DNA of 7,633 nucleotides from NCBI GenBank assembly GCA_934446135.1, contig CAKSDT010000084.1, positions 1-7,633 of the forward strand. Direction: 5' to 3'. The notes under the pieces are model-generated. The model ran no database searches. It was not told where the DNA came from and was given only the letters and a program-made list of their open reading frames with translations. Positions 1-7,322 of the stretch are shown one piece after another. The stretch comes from an uncultured Clostridia bacterium. Its GTDB lineage: Bacteria > Bacillota > Clostridia > RGIG6154. Position numbers and translations under genes: made by a program. Each line of letters begins with the position of its first letter. Within the stretch, counting starts at the first letter, position 1.

Positions 1-935
1 AACATAAACTCACCCATAAGACTGTCTTCCGATTCTTTTTCGGTTTCATCCGCAATAAATCGAAAATTTTCGGTAAAATCAAGATAATCGGAAAACTTAT
101 GAGGGTTGTCGTACCTTTCCCTATCAAAAAACGAAGACGAACCAAGCCCCATTCCGATATACTCATCCATACTCCAATACTTTAAATTGTGTCTGCTTTC
201 AAACCCATTTTTTGAAAAGTTTGAAATTTCATACTGATTAAATCCGTTTTGCTTTAAAATATTTCTCATAAGGTCATACATTTTTCTGTTGGTTTCATCG
301 TTTATGAACTTGTATTCATTTTGATGGCTGTAAAAAAATGTTCCCTGTTCAAGTTGAAGTCCGTAACACGAAATGTGAGTCGGTTCAAACTTTAAAATAT
401 CGGTAACGGTCTTTTCAAAAGAATTTAAAGTCTGTCCCGGAAAAGCAAACATAATATCATAATTTACATTTTCAAAACCTGCAATTTTTAAAGACGCGTA
501 GCACTCTAAAAAATCTTTTAACGAATGGCATCTTCCAAGTGTTTTAAGTTCCGGGTCATTTAAAGACTGAACACCCATACTAACCCTGTTTATGCCCATC
601 TTTTTATACTCTTTAAAATCCTTTAAACCGGCGGTTTTCGGATTTACCTCTATTGTAAATTCCGCGTCGGAATCAATCAAAAAAGTTGCCTGCAGTCTGT
701 CAGTTATTCTTTTTAACCTTTCGGTTCCCATAACAGAAGGCGTTCCGCCTCCGAAAAAGACCGAATCAAGATAATAATTTTTAACATAAGGTTTAATCCC
801 GTCCAATTCCCGAACAAGTGCCTCTTCATATATGTCTTTTTGATAATCTCCCGATGAAAAAGAATTAAAATCACAATATCTGCACTTTTTCACACAAAAG
901 GGAATATGAACATAAAGACCGAGTTTTTTTAACAT
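1..935 (-). CDS. hemW: HemW, radical SAM heme chaperone (coproporphyrinogen III oxidase-like), 3' end outside window
   Basis: Radical SAM protein of the HemW branch, long annotated as oxygen-independent coproporphyrinogen III oxidase; family members characterised so far bind heme and deliver it to targets rather than oxidise the porphyrinogen. I translated it by hand: 311 codons are present of a usual 375-390, so the C-terminal domain is cut by the window edge. Visible marks: the 4Fe-4S motif C14-x3-C18-x2-C21 in HIPFCVKKCRYCDF; GGGTPS at residues 62-67; the RVSMGVQSL strand; and, further on, HISCYGLQLEQGT and YEISNFSKNGFESRHNLKYW. The last is a strong HemW signature. The Cys motif continues CDF and lacks the extra Cys of true HemN. 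The start ATG (933-935) has GAGG five bases upstream, overlapping the lepA stop, with an 8-bp gap between the genes, so it is very likely translated from the lepA transcript. In Firmicutes this pair often precedes hrcA-grpE-dnaK, which would lie to the left. Confidence 0.93.
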   Translation of the reverse strand, partial: MLKKLGLYVHIPFCVKKCRYCDFNSFSSGDYQKDIYEEALVRELDGIKPYVKNYYLDSVFFGGGTPSVMGTERLKRITDRLQATFLIDSDAEFTIEVNPKTAGLKDFKEYKKMGINRVSMGVQSLNDPELKTLGRCHSLKDFLECYASLKIAGFENVNYDIMFAFPGQTLNSFEKTVTDILKFEPTHISCYGLQLEQGTFFYSHQNEYKFINDETNRKMYDLMRNILKQNGFNQYEISNFSKNGFESRHNLKYWSMDEYIGMGLGSSSFFDRERYDNPHKFSDYLDFTENFRFIADETEKESEDSLMGEFM

Positions 936-943
936 AATAACCT

Positions 944-2749
944 CTAATCCAGTTTAAGAACTGACATAAACGCCTCCTGCGGAAGTTCAACAGTTCCCAC
1001 CTGACGCATTCTCTTTTTACCCTCTTTTTGCTTTTCAAGAAGTTTTTTCTTTCTGGTTATATCACCGCCGTAGCACTTTGCAAGTACATCTTTTCTCATT
1101 GCCTTAACGGTTTCTCTTGCAATAATTTTGTTCCCTATTGCAGCCTGTATAGGTATTTCAAAAAGTTGTCTTGGTATTACTTCTTTTAACTTTTCGGCAA
1201 TTCTTCTTGCCCTCGGATATGCCTTTTCGGAGTGAACTATAAACGACAAAGCGTCCACCACTTCTCCGTTTAACATAATATCAAGTTTAACAAGGCTTGA
1301 CTTTTCGTAATCTTTAAATTCATAATCAAATGAAGCATAACCCTTTGTTCTTGATTTTAAAGTATCAAAAAAATCATAGATAATCTCATTAAGCGGCAAA
1401 TCGTATATTAAAGAAACCCTGCCCTCATCAAGATACTCAGTGTTTATATATGTCCCTCTTCTTTCCTGGCAAAGGTCCATAATATTTCCCACATACTCTT
1501 TCGGAAGCATAATAGTTGCCTTTACGATAGGCTCTTCCATTTCGGAAATTTCTGTAGGGTTTGGCATATTTGTGGGGTTATCAAGCATCATAATATCCCC
1601 GTTTGTTTTGATTATTTTATAAATAACCGACGGTGCCGTGGTTACAATATCAAGATTAAATTCTCTCTCAATTCTCTCCTGTATAATTTCCATATGCAAA
1701 AGTCCCAAAAAACCGCATCTGAAACCAAATCCCAAAGCAACAGAAGTTTCTGCCTCAAAACTGAGCGATGCGTCATTCAACTGCAATTTTTCAAGTGCGT
1801 CCCTCAAATCGCCGTATCTTGACCCGTCTGCCGGATAGATACCGCAGTAAACCATGGGATTAACTTTTTTATAACCCGGAAGCGGTTTGTCCGCCGGGTT
1901 TTCGGCATCTGTTACAGTGTCGCCGACTTCGGTATCTCTTACATTTTTTATAGATGCAGTAATATATCCTACTTCGCCGCACAAAACTTCACCCGACGGA
2001 GTGTTGCCGTTTGGGTGCATATATCCTGCCTCAACCACTTCAAACTCACTGCCGGTTGCCATAAAGCGGACTTTCATTCCTTTTTTAATCTTGCCCTGAA
2101 CAACTCTTAAATAAACTATTACGCCTTTGTAAGCATCGTAATAAGAATCAAATATCAGGGCCTTTAAAGGTGCGTCTTCATCACCTTCGGGACAAGGAAT
2201 TTTGTTTACTATTTCTTCTAAAACCTCTTCTATTCCGACACCGTTTTTGGCCGAAATCATAGGAGCGTCCTGTGCTTCAATTCCTATAATATCTTCAATT
2301 TCATCTTTAACTTCCTGCGGTCTTGCACTGGGAAGGTCAATTTTATTTATAACCGGAACTATTTCCAAATCATTGTCAAGTGCAAGATATGTGTTTCCGA
2401 GCGTTTGTGCTTCAATCCCCTGTGCAGCGTCAACAATTAAAATTGCACCCTCGCAAGCCGCTAAACTCCTTGAAACTTCATAGTTAAAGTCAACATGGCC
2501 GGGAGTATCGATAAGGTTTAAAATATATTCCTCACCGTCTTTTGCTTTGTATTTAAGGCGGACTGCCCTTGCTTTTATAGTTATTCCTCTTTCCCTTTCA
2601 AGGTCCATATTATCTAAAATCTGTTCTTCCATTTCACGCTTTGTAAGAGCACCGGTAGACTCCAACAATCTGTCAGCAAGAGTTGATTTGCCGTGGTCTA
2701 TATGAGCAATTATGCTGAAATTTCTTATTTTTTCCTGTCTGTTTGGCAT
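944..2749 (-). CDS. lepA: Elongation factor 4 (LepA), ribosome back-translocating GTPase
   Basis: Translational GTPase that binds the ribosome and, in studied bacteria, remodels stalled or mistranslocated complexes or aids initiation and 30S assembly; cytoplasmic, partly membrane-associated. Complete at 601 residues, the usual length. G motifs: G1 AHIDHGKS at 15-22, G2 threonine in RGIT (57), G3 DTPGH at 81-85, G4 NKID at 135-138. The GFGFRCGFLGLLHMEI block marks the EF-G-like domain, and the C-terminus has the LepA-specific IGNKIIARET and CYGGDITRKKKLLEKQK segments. The frame stays open for 30 codons upstream to 2839, but I chose ATG 2747-2749. It gives the family N-terminus MPNRQEKIRNF, has TGGAGG five bases upstream, and lies downstream of a consensus promoter. 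The longer reading would run through that promoter into the preceding gene's terminator. hemW follows at 8 bp. Confidence 0.97.
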   Translation of the reverse strand: MPNRQEKIRNFSIIAHIDHGKSTLADRLLESTGALTKREMEEQILDNMDLERERGITIKARAVRLKYKAKDGEEYILNLIDTPGHVDFNYEVSRSLAACEGAILIVDAAQGIEAQTLGNTYLALDNDLEIVPVINKIDLPSARPQEVKDEIEDIIGIEAQDAPMISAKNGVGIEEVLEEIVNKIPCPEGDEDAPLKALIFDSYYDAYKGVIVYLRVVQGKIKKGMKVRFMATGSEFEVVEAGYMHPNGNTPSGEVLCGEVGYITASIKNVRDTEVGDTVTDAENPADKPLPGYKKVNPMVYCGIYPADGSRYGDLRDALEKLQLNDASLSFEAETSVALGFGFRCGFLGLLHMEIIQERIEREFNLDIVTTAPSVIYKIIKTNGDIMMLDNPTNMPNPTEISEMEEPIVKATIMLPKEYVGNIMDLCQERRGTYINTEYLDEGRVSLIYDLPLNEIIYDFFDTLKSRTKGYASFDYEFKDYEKSSLVKLDIMLNGEVVDALSFIVHSEKAYPRARRIAEKLKEVIPRQLFEIPIQAAIGNKIIARETVKAMRKDVLAKCYGGDITRKKKLLEKQKEGKKRMRQVGTVELPQEAFMSVLKLD

Positions 2750-2777
2750 AGTTTCCTCCAAAATATATGTTTTATCA

Positions 2778-2806
2778 ATTATATCAAACCTTAATGCTTT
2801 TTTCAA
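2778..2806 (-). promoter_or_regulatory. Sigma-A promoter of lepA-hemW
   Basis: Reading the minus strand, TTGAAA (2801-2806), a 17-bp spacer and a perfect TATAAT (2778-2783) lie directly after the terminator of the preceding gene. The predicted transcript start is near 2771, giving a 5' leader of about 20 bases before the lepA ATG. One mismatch to consensus in the -35 box. Confidence 0.85.
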
Positions 2807-2817
2807 CCACTTAAACG

Positions 2818-2854
2818 AAAAAAAGCAGTTTGAAAACAAAAGTTTTCAAACTGC
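2818..2854 (-). terminator. Intrinsic terminator of the SLH/PstS-like gene
   Basis: Perfect 13-bp stem, GCAGTTTGAAAAC paired with GTTTTCAAACTGC around a TTTT loop (minus strand), followed by seven T residues. It begins 15 bases after the stop codon of the 2870-4618 gene and separates it from lepA. Confidence 0.93.
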
Positions 2855-2869
2855 CGCTATAATTAAGTT

Positions 2870-4618
2870 TTACTTTTTAAGCGGGCCGAAACCTGCCTGT
2901 TCAACACAACCCTGACCGAGTTCTGAGAGCATAAAGTCTGCAAACTTTCTTGAAACTGCATCTTCCGGGTCTCCCTTTCTGAATACAACATAAGTATTGT
3001 TTGAAAGCGGATATGTTCCGTCTGCGATTGTTTCGGGTGTAGGTGCAATGCCGTCTATTTTAAGAAGTTTGAGTGTTTTGCTGGTATCATAGAACATATC
3101 CATATTCCGGAAGTAGTAATAAATGCTGTAACCCAATCCGTAACCCACAGGGTCTTTGGTTTCCGCATCCATTACATCGGTCAAAACATTTGACATCGAA
3201 ACTGAAGTGGTTTCGTTTCTGATTTTCTCATTTATTTCTTTTCCGTTTAAGAAATGTCTTTGCATCTGTGCGTGGCTTCCGCTGTCATTATTTCTGCAGT
3301 AAGGATACAAAAGTGCGTCAGGTCCGCCGATCTGATTCCAGTTTTCATATTTATTGTCAACATAAATATCTGTAATCTGCTGTTTTGTTAAATTTTCCGC
3401 CGGATTGTCTATGTTTGTAAAGAAAATCATAGCATCATAAGCAATAGGAACAAGTTCAAGTTCAACTCCGTTATCTTTTGCCATTTTAACAATATCGTCA
3501 GCCGGATAAACAGATGCAACAATCGCGTCCACTTCACCGTTTATAAGTCTTTGGTATGACGCGTGGCTCTTGCTGTGCTTTTGTGGTTTATCTTTATGAA
3601 CCCATCCGTTAGAGAAAAGATTCGAATAAACTGCCTCTGTGAAAGGATATGTTGATGTTGAGCCGTCTATAACAGGCATTTTTTTGTCAAAACCGTACTG
3701 TTTTGCAATTTTTGACGGATATACCTGAGCACACTCAACAATTCTCATAATTACTTCTGCAACATATGTTCTCTCGGCTTTGTTTTGGGGATTTATGTAA
3801 GCATAACTTATAGGTGCTCCCTCAGCGTCAAGTTTTGTTTCATCGAATGTATATTCATAAAGAACACCGCCAAACCTTTTTAAGGCATAAATATAAGGAA
3901 CTGCCCAATCCGAAACTTTATCGCAATCTTCTGCCATAACTTCACTCTTAAGAGCATCGTATGTCGTATCATCTTTAATATTTATAAGTCCGGCAAGGTT
4001 TGCCGCTCTTGCTGCCATAACCGAAATTTCTTCCCTTGTTACACTTCTGTCGGGTGTAAAAGTATCTTCGCTGTCGCCTTTTACAATACCGAGTTTTCTT
4101 GCCTTTGTGATGCAAGGTGCATACCATTCGTTTTCCGGAACATCTTTAAATCCGCTGTCTGTTTCTTTGAACTCGCTGAATCCTATATAACGCATAACCA
4201 TTGCGGTTGCTTCTGCCCTGGTAACATCTGAATGAGGGTTTGCCCTTCCCTGTTCATCGCCTTTTACAACGCCTTTGCCCGACAGAACGGTCATAGGATA
4301 AAAAGCATAATCGTAATTTCCTTCCGAATAATCCGAAAAAGCAAGGTCTTCGGAAATGAAAACTTCAAGTTCTCTGTCTTTGTATTCTTCAGGAATAGTT
4401 GCAAAAACAGAGCCGTCATAATATGAAGAAAGTGCAATAGGCTCTTTTGTGTCTTTATATCTCATAAGGATATGATCATATTTATCCCAACTTTCTTCCA
4501 GTAATTTTTCTCCCTCGGGATATTCAACACTTTTTACAACAAAACCTTCGGCATATGCAAGTGTTGAAAATGCCAGTATGGCAAAAACCACACAAACTGA
4601 TGCTAATAATTTTTTCAT
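2870..4618 (-). CDS. Secreted SLH-domain protein with a PstS-like solute-binding domain
   Basis: 582-residue exported protein. Residues 1-23 form a signal peptide (KK, hydrophobic core, AYA before E24) with no lipobox cysteine. After a short N-terminal segment come S-layer homology repeats: a partial one around 105-147 (GVVKG...SDVTRAEATAMVMRYIGF), a clear one at 158-208 (FKDVPENEWYAPCI...SVTREEISVMAARAA) and a divergent third at about 230-295 (VSDWAVPYIYALKRFGG...RTYVAEVIMRIV). SLH domains bind pyruvylated secondary cell-wall polymer. Residues about 314-582 resemble periplasmic phosphate-binding PstS-type proteins: DGSTSTYPFTEAV at 318-330, the RNNDSGS loop at 442-448, DPVGYGLGYSIYYY at 489-502, and a C-terminal FADFMLSELGQ helix. 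Ligand is unknown; phosphate is only an inference from the fold, and no pst permease genes are nearby. GAGGGG lies six bases before the ATG. It has its own promoter and terminator, hence is monocistronic. Confidence 0.88.
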   Translation of the reverse strand: MKKLLASVCVVFAILAFSTLAYAEGFVVKSVEYPEGEKLLEESWDKYDHILMRYKDTKEPIALSSYYDGSVFATIPEEYKDRELEVFISEDLAFSDYSEGNYDYAFYPMTVLSGKGVVKGDEQGRANPHSDVTRAEATAMVMRYIGFSEFKETDSGFKDVPENEWYAPCITKARKLGIVKGDSEDTFTPDRSVTREEISVMAARAANLAGLINIKDDTTYDALKSEVMAEDCDKVSDWAVPYIYALKRFGGVLYEYTFDETKLDAEGAPISYAYINPQNKAERTYVAEVIMRIVECAQVYPSKIAKQYGFDKKMPVIDGSTSTYPFTEAVYSNLFSNGWVHKDKPQKHSKSHASYQRLINGEVDAIVASVYPADDIVKMAKDNGVELELVPIAYDAMIFFTNIDNPAENLTKQQITDIYVDNKYENWNQIGGPDALLYPYCRNNDSGSHAQMQRHFLNGKEINEKIRNETTSVSMSNVLTDVMDAETKDPVGYGLGYSIYYYFRNMDMFYDTSKTLKLLKIDGIAPTPETIADGTYPLSNNTYVVFRKGDPEDAVSRKFADFMLSELGQGCVEQAGFGPLKK

Positions 4619-4642
4619 TAAATTCCCCTCTTTCTTAATGGC

Positions 4643-4684
4643 AAAAAATACTGCCTTTCAGTAGATTAATTCTACACAGGCAGT
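4643..4684 (-). terminator. Intrinsic terminator of the acyl-CoA synthetase gene (bidirectional in form)
   Basis: Outer stem ACTGCCT (4678-4684) with AGGCAGT (4650-4656), inner stem GTAGA with TCTAC around a five-base loop, then six T residues at 4643-4648 on the minus strand. A T-run also flanks it on the plus-strand side (4686-4692), so it could act in both directions, though no plus-strand gene exists here. It sits 40 bases past the stop of the 4725-6401 gene and contains the next gene's promoter. Confidence 0.8.
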
Positions 4685-4697
4685 GTTTTTTTGTCAA
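4669..4697 (-). promoter_or_regulatory. Sigma-A promoter of the SLH/PstS-like gene, inside the terminator hairpin
   Basis: Minus strand: perfect TTGACA (4692-4697), 17-bp spacer, TAGAAT (4669-4674). The -10 box lies in the inner arm and loop of the preceding terminator hairpin. The predicted start is near 4662, so the new transcript carries only the 3' half of the hairpin and escapes termination. The leader is about 44 bases. Confidence 0.8.
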
Positions 4698-4724
4698 TAG
4701 ATTTAACATTTATTTAATACTTAT

Positions 4725-6401
4725 TTAAGAATTGGCAGTTATGGAATTCCTTTTTATCTTGTTGGTTGTGGTTTTCTGGAATTCTTCCTTTCTCACAACA
4801 ACTTTTGAAATTTTTTTATACGACGGAAGTTCCTCGAGTGCTTTTCTTATATCTTCTTTCAGTTTGCCTTCGGGGTTCTCCATTCCCTCAGTTTGTTCCT
4901 CGTCCATAAACACTTCGGCAACAAGGCTGTTTTCGAGTCCGTTTTCATCTTTTTCCGAATATACAACAACCTCCTTAACATAAGGAATTGCCTGAATATA
5001 TTCTTCAATTTCCTCAGGGAAAACATTTTTTCCGTTTGAAAGAACAATAAGATTTTTCTTTCTTCCGGTGATAACCAAAAGTCCTTTATCATTAAATCTT
5101 CCGTAATCTCCTGTATAGAACCAGCCGTCTTTTAATACTTCTTTATTAAGTTCGGGTTCTTTATAGTAGCCAAGCATTACAACATCGCCTTTTACTACTA
5201 TTTCGCCGTCGCCGCTTTCTGTCATATTGTCAAACTTAACTTCAAGGCAGGGAAGACATCTTCCGACTGTTCTTAAATCGTTTTCTTCAACTTGTGTTGC
5301 ACTTACAAGCGGCGAACACTCTGTAATTCCGTAGCCGTTTATAATCGTGACACCGATACTGTCAAAAAAGTTTCCGACCTCTGCTCTAAGCGGTGCTCCT
5401 CCGCAAACCATACGGTTAAGATTTCCGCCGAACGCTTTTGTAACTGACTTAAAGAGCGTTTTTCTCTTATCGATGCCTAATTTTCTTAAAAAGTCCGAAA
5501 ACTTGATAAGTTTCCTCAATGCTCCCGCTTTATTTTCTTTTTCTGCAGTCGCCCAAATCCTTTTATAAAATACTTCAACTATTGCCGGAACAAGATATAT
5601 GTAATCCGGCTTAAAATCGTTAAGATTTTTAAGAATCATTTTAAGCGATGAATTTATGCAAAGTGTTACCCTGTAGTGTATTCCTACCAAAAGTCCGCAA
5701 ACCGCTTCATATGTATGATGATACGGAAGGACAGAAAGACCCACTCTTCCGGGCTGAGAAACCCTGAGTCCGTAAAGCACACCGTTTACAATATTGTGCT
5801 GGCTGAGCATAACGCCTTTTGATTTTCCGGTAGTTCCCGATGTATAAATCAAAAGTTTTAAATCGTTATCGGGACTTACTTCATCATCAAAACTTTTGTC
5901 TTCTTTGTAAAGTTCTTCGCCTTTTTCAATCAATTTTTTAAACGAAAGGAATTCCCCTTCGTCTTCTTCCCTGCCAAATCCCACAAAATACTTAACATTT
6001 GGGAATTTGTCTCTGTTTTCCTTAAATCTGTCCTCAAATTTTTTGCTGTAAAACAAAATCTCAGTATCACTGTGGTTTACAACATTGATTATATCGTTTA
6101 TGGGGAGTTCCTTGTCAACCGGAACGCATACCCCGTCACTTAAAAGTGCGGTAAGATATGTAAGTATCCAATCAAAACTGTTTTCTCCTATAATACCGAT
6201 ATGTACTTTGTCCATATTATAGGATTTTAAGGAAGTACCGAGATAAGAAATAAGTTCGTAAAGTCTTCCGTATGTAACCGATTTAATCTCTTTCCCGTCT
6301 CTAAATTTGTAAGCGACAGTATCTCTGTCCTCATCTGCCGCCATTTTAACCATTTCTCTGAGTGTTTTAAATTCCTTAATGTCTGCCAATTTGAAATCCA
6401 T
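4725..6401 (-). CDS. AMP-forming acyl-CoA synthetase (long-chain fatty acid-CoA ligase type)
   Basis: Complete 558-residue ANL-superfamily ligase. These enzymes activate a carboxylic acid with ATP to an acyl-adenylate and transfer it to CoA (some to acyl carrier protein); cytoplasmic or at the inner membrane face. Motifs in order: P-loop YTSGTTGKSKG at 186-196; LPYHHTYE at 225-232, typical of long-chain acyl ligases; GYGITE at 356-361; YTGD at 429-432; the hinge ITGRKKN at 444-450; and, in the C-terminal domain, TTTNKIKR at 544-551, whose K548 aligns with the adenylation lysine. Nothing essential is missing. The fatty acid preference cannot be read from sequence; a role in taking up exogenous fatty acids is an inference. 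The start at ATG 6399-6401 has GAGGTG five bases upstream. It has its own consensus promoter and terminator, and its only upstream neighbour is a dead MATE gene. Confidence 0.92.
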   Translation of the reverse strand: MDFKLADIKEFKTLREMVKMAADEDRDTVAYKFRDGKEIKSVTYGRLYELISYLGTSLKSYNMDKVHIGIIGENSFDWILTYLTALLSDGVCVPVDKELPINDIINVVNHSDTEILFYSKKFEDRFKENRDKFPNVKYFVGFGREEDEGEFLSFKKLIEKGEELYKEDKSFDDEVSPDNDLKLLIYTSGTTGKSKGVMLSQHNIVNGVLYGLRVSQPGRVGLSVLPYHHTYEAVCGLLVGIHYRVTLCINSSLKMILKNLNDFKPDYIYLVPAIVEVFYKRIWATAEKENKAGALRKLIKFSDFLRKLGIDKRKTLFKSVTKAFGGNLNRMVCGGAPLRAEVGNFFDSIGVTIINGYGITECSPLVSATQVEENDLRTVGRCLPCLEVKFDNMTESGDGEIVVKGDVVMLGYYKEPELNKEVLKDGWFYTGDYGRFNDKGLLVITGRKKNLIVLSNGKNVFPEEIEEYIQAIPYVKEVVVYSEKDENGLENSLVAEVFMDEEQTEGMENPEGKLKEDIRKALEELPSYKKISKVVVRKEEFQKTTTNKIKRNSITANS

Positions 6402-6426
6402 TCTAACACCTCATCATCAATTTAAT

Positions 6427-6460
6427 TTTAATAATTATTAAACATAGTGTTTAAAACTAT
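6427..6460. promoter_or_regulatory. Two adjacent dyads in the acyl-CoA synthetase leader (possible operator)
   Basis: A 17-bp near-palindrome ATAGTGTTTAAAACTAT (6444-6460; one mismatched pair) starts at the -10 box and covers the expected transcript start. Immediately downstream is a perfect 16-bp palindrome TTTAATAATTATTAAA (6427-6442). Placement at +1 suits a repressor site, but both are AT-rich in an AT-rich gap, so chance is possible. I could not match either to a known operator. Confidence 0.4.
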
Positions 6461-6487
6461 TATACATTGTAGCCATTATTTTGTCAA
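6459..6487 (-). promoter_or_regulatory. Consensus sigma-A promoter of the acyl-CoA synthetase
   Basis: Minus strand: TTGACA (6482-6487), 17-bp spacer, TATAAT (6459-6464); both hexamers perfect. Predicted start near 6452, giving a leader of about 50 bases containing the dyads. The match predicts a strong basal promoter, so regulation if any would be by repression. Confidence 0.88.
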
Positions 6488-6515
6488 TAAATTTCTCACA
6501 TAAAAACAAAATAGT

Positions 6516-6532
6516 TGCCATTAATTAAGGCA
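6516..6532 (-). terminator. Weak hairpin after the MATE remnant
   Basis: Minus strand TGCC and GGCA arms flank an AT loop eleven bases past the MATE stop, followed by a broken T-rich run (ACTATTTTGTTTTT). The short stem makes it a poor terminator; it is listed because nothing better separates the remnant from the next gene. Confidence 0.25.
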
Positions 6533-6542
6533 TACATTATAT

Positions 6543-7230
6543 TTAATTTTCCCCAAGTCCCTCTATTTTTTCTTTATATGTTATTTTTAGTATAAACACC
6601 GAAATCACAAAAGTTAACAATTCTGCTATCGGAAAAGTCCACCAAACCGTATTTGTTACATTGTCAGAAAGTGTAAATAAATATGCTGTCGGAAACACAA
6701 ATACAACAAGTCTTAATAAAGATATCACCAAAGGTCTTGTTGCATATCCAATCGATTGCAGTATTCCCTGCACGGCAACAGAAAATCCCATAAAAACATA
6801 TCCTATGCTTGCTATTCTTAATGAAACCGTGCAAACTTCAATGATTTACCTGCCGGCACCGCCTGATAATGCAAATAAATTTGATAGAGGTCTTGCGAAA
6901 ATTTCAAAAGCAACTGTCAGTACCGCAGTTACTGCCGCCGTATCGATAATTCCATACTTAATGCACTCATTTACTCTGTTTTTATTCTTCATACCGTAAT
7001 TAAAAGATAATATAGAAATTATAGTGTTTGACAAACCAAATGCTGAAAATAATGCTATTTGTTGTATCTTGTAATAAATACCAAAGGAACCGACGAGTAT
7101 AGTCAGATCTGCTTCAGCCATACCGAGTATTGCATTCATACCAGCCATCATAACAGAGAGCAATCCCATTTTCCAAAACAGTTTTTTCATTGCCGCTTCT
7201 TCCATCTTATTTTTTTTTAGTTCCTTCCAT
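6543..7230 (-). pseudogene. Decayed MATE-family multidrug efflux transporter
   Basis: Remnant of a MATE (multi antimicrobial extrusion) Na+/H+-coupled exporter, about 229 codons against roughly 450 for an intact 12-helix protein. Three lesions are visible. First, ATG 7228-7230, with AAGGAG eight bases upstream, reads MEGTKKK then stops, because a run of nine A residues has one too many; with eight, the frame would continue NKMEEAAMKKLFWKMGL, a normal MATE N-terminus. Second, KMGL is followed directly by LSVMMAGMNAILG and then GSFGIYYKIQQIALFSAFGLSNTIISILSFNYG, which belongs to the second six-helix half, so about one half is deleted. Third, TAA at 6846-6848 interrupts the same frame between SGGAGR and IIEVCTVSLRIASIGYVFMG, where the family normally has an acidic residue (GAA to TAA is one base). 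The last part, VAVQGILQSIG to TYKEKIEGLGEN, is intact. Family assignment is confident; substrate is unknown. Confidence 0.85.
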
Positions 7231-7255
7231 TTTGAACGCTCCTTCCGTTTTTTGC

Positions 7256-7293
7256 AAAAAAATAACGCAAGTCCTCTTCTCTGGACTTACGCT
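7256..7293 (-). terminator. Intrinsic terminator in the leader of the MATE remnant
   Basis: Minus strand arms AGCGTAAGTCC (7283-7293) and GGACTTGCGTT (7264-7274) form 11 pairs including two G-U, with an eight-base loop AGAGAAGA. After one A come seven T residues (7256-7262). It ends only about ten bases before the AAGGAG ribosome binding site, so it would stop transcription just before the gene: an attenuator, or the 3' end of a small RNA. Confidence 0.75.
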
Positions 7294-7313
7294 TTCGCTA
7301 CACGATACATAAT

Positions 7314-7322
7314 ATTATAACA
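7314..7322 (-). promoter_or_regulatory. Extended -10 promoter, proximal copy
   Basis: Minus strand TGTTATAAT, matching the extended -10 form TGnTATAAT, within the 13-mer TTATGTTATAATA (7313-7325). No good -35 hexamer at 16-18 bp. A transcript starting here would begin near 7307 and hold little more than the terminator hairpin before the MATE start. Confidence 0.45.

Noticed and set aside
1..935. Truncated hemW pseudogene
   Set aside because: The frame is open to the window edge with all motifs intact; the truncation is only the end of the supplied sequence.
2750..2839. Thirty-codon N-terminal extension of LepA
   Set aside because: It runs back through a consensus promoter and into the terminator of the previous gene. 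ATG 2747-2749 has TGGAGG five bases upstream and gives the family N-terminus.
2863..3048. Short minus-strand frame inside the SLH/PstS-like gene, and similar plus-strand frames opposite lepA, the SLH gene, the ligase and hemW
   Set aside because: All overlap well-supported genes in another frame, lack ribosome binding sites and resemble no protein I recognise.
6661..6999. 112-codon plus-strand frame opposite the MATE remnant
   Set aside because: It is antisense to recognisable MATE sequence. Its length reflects the codon composition of the opposite strand, and it spans the remnant's TAA without meaning.
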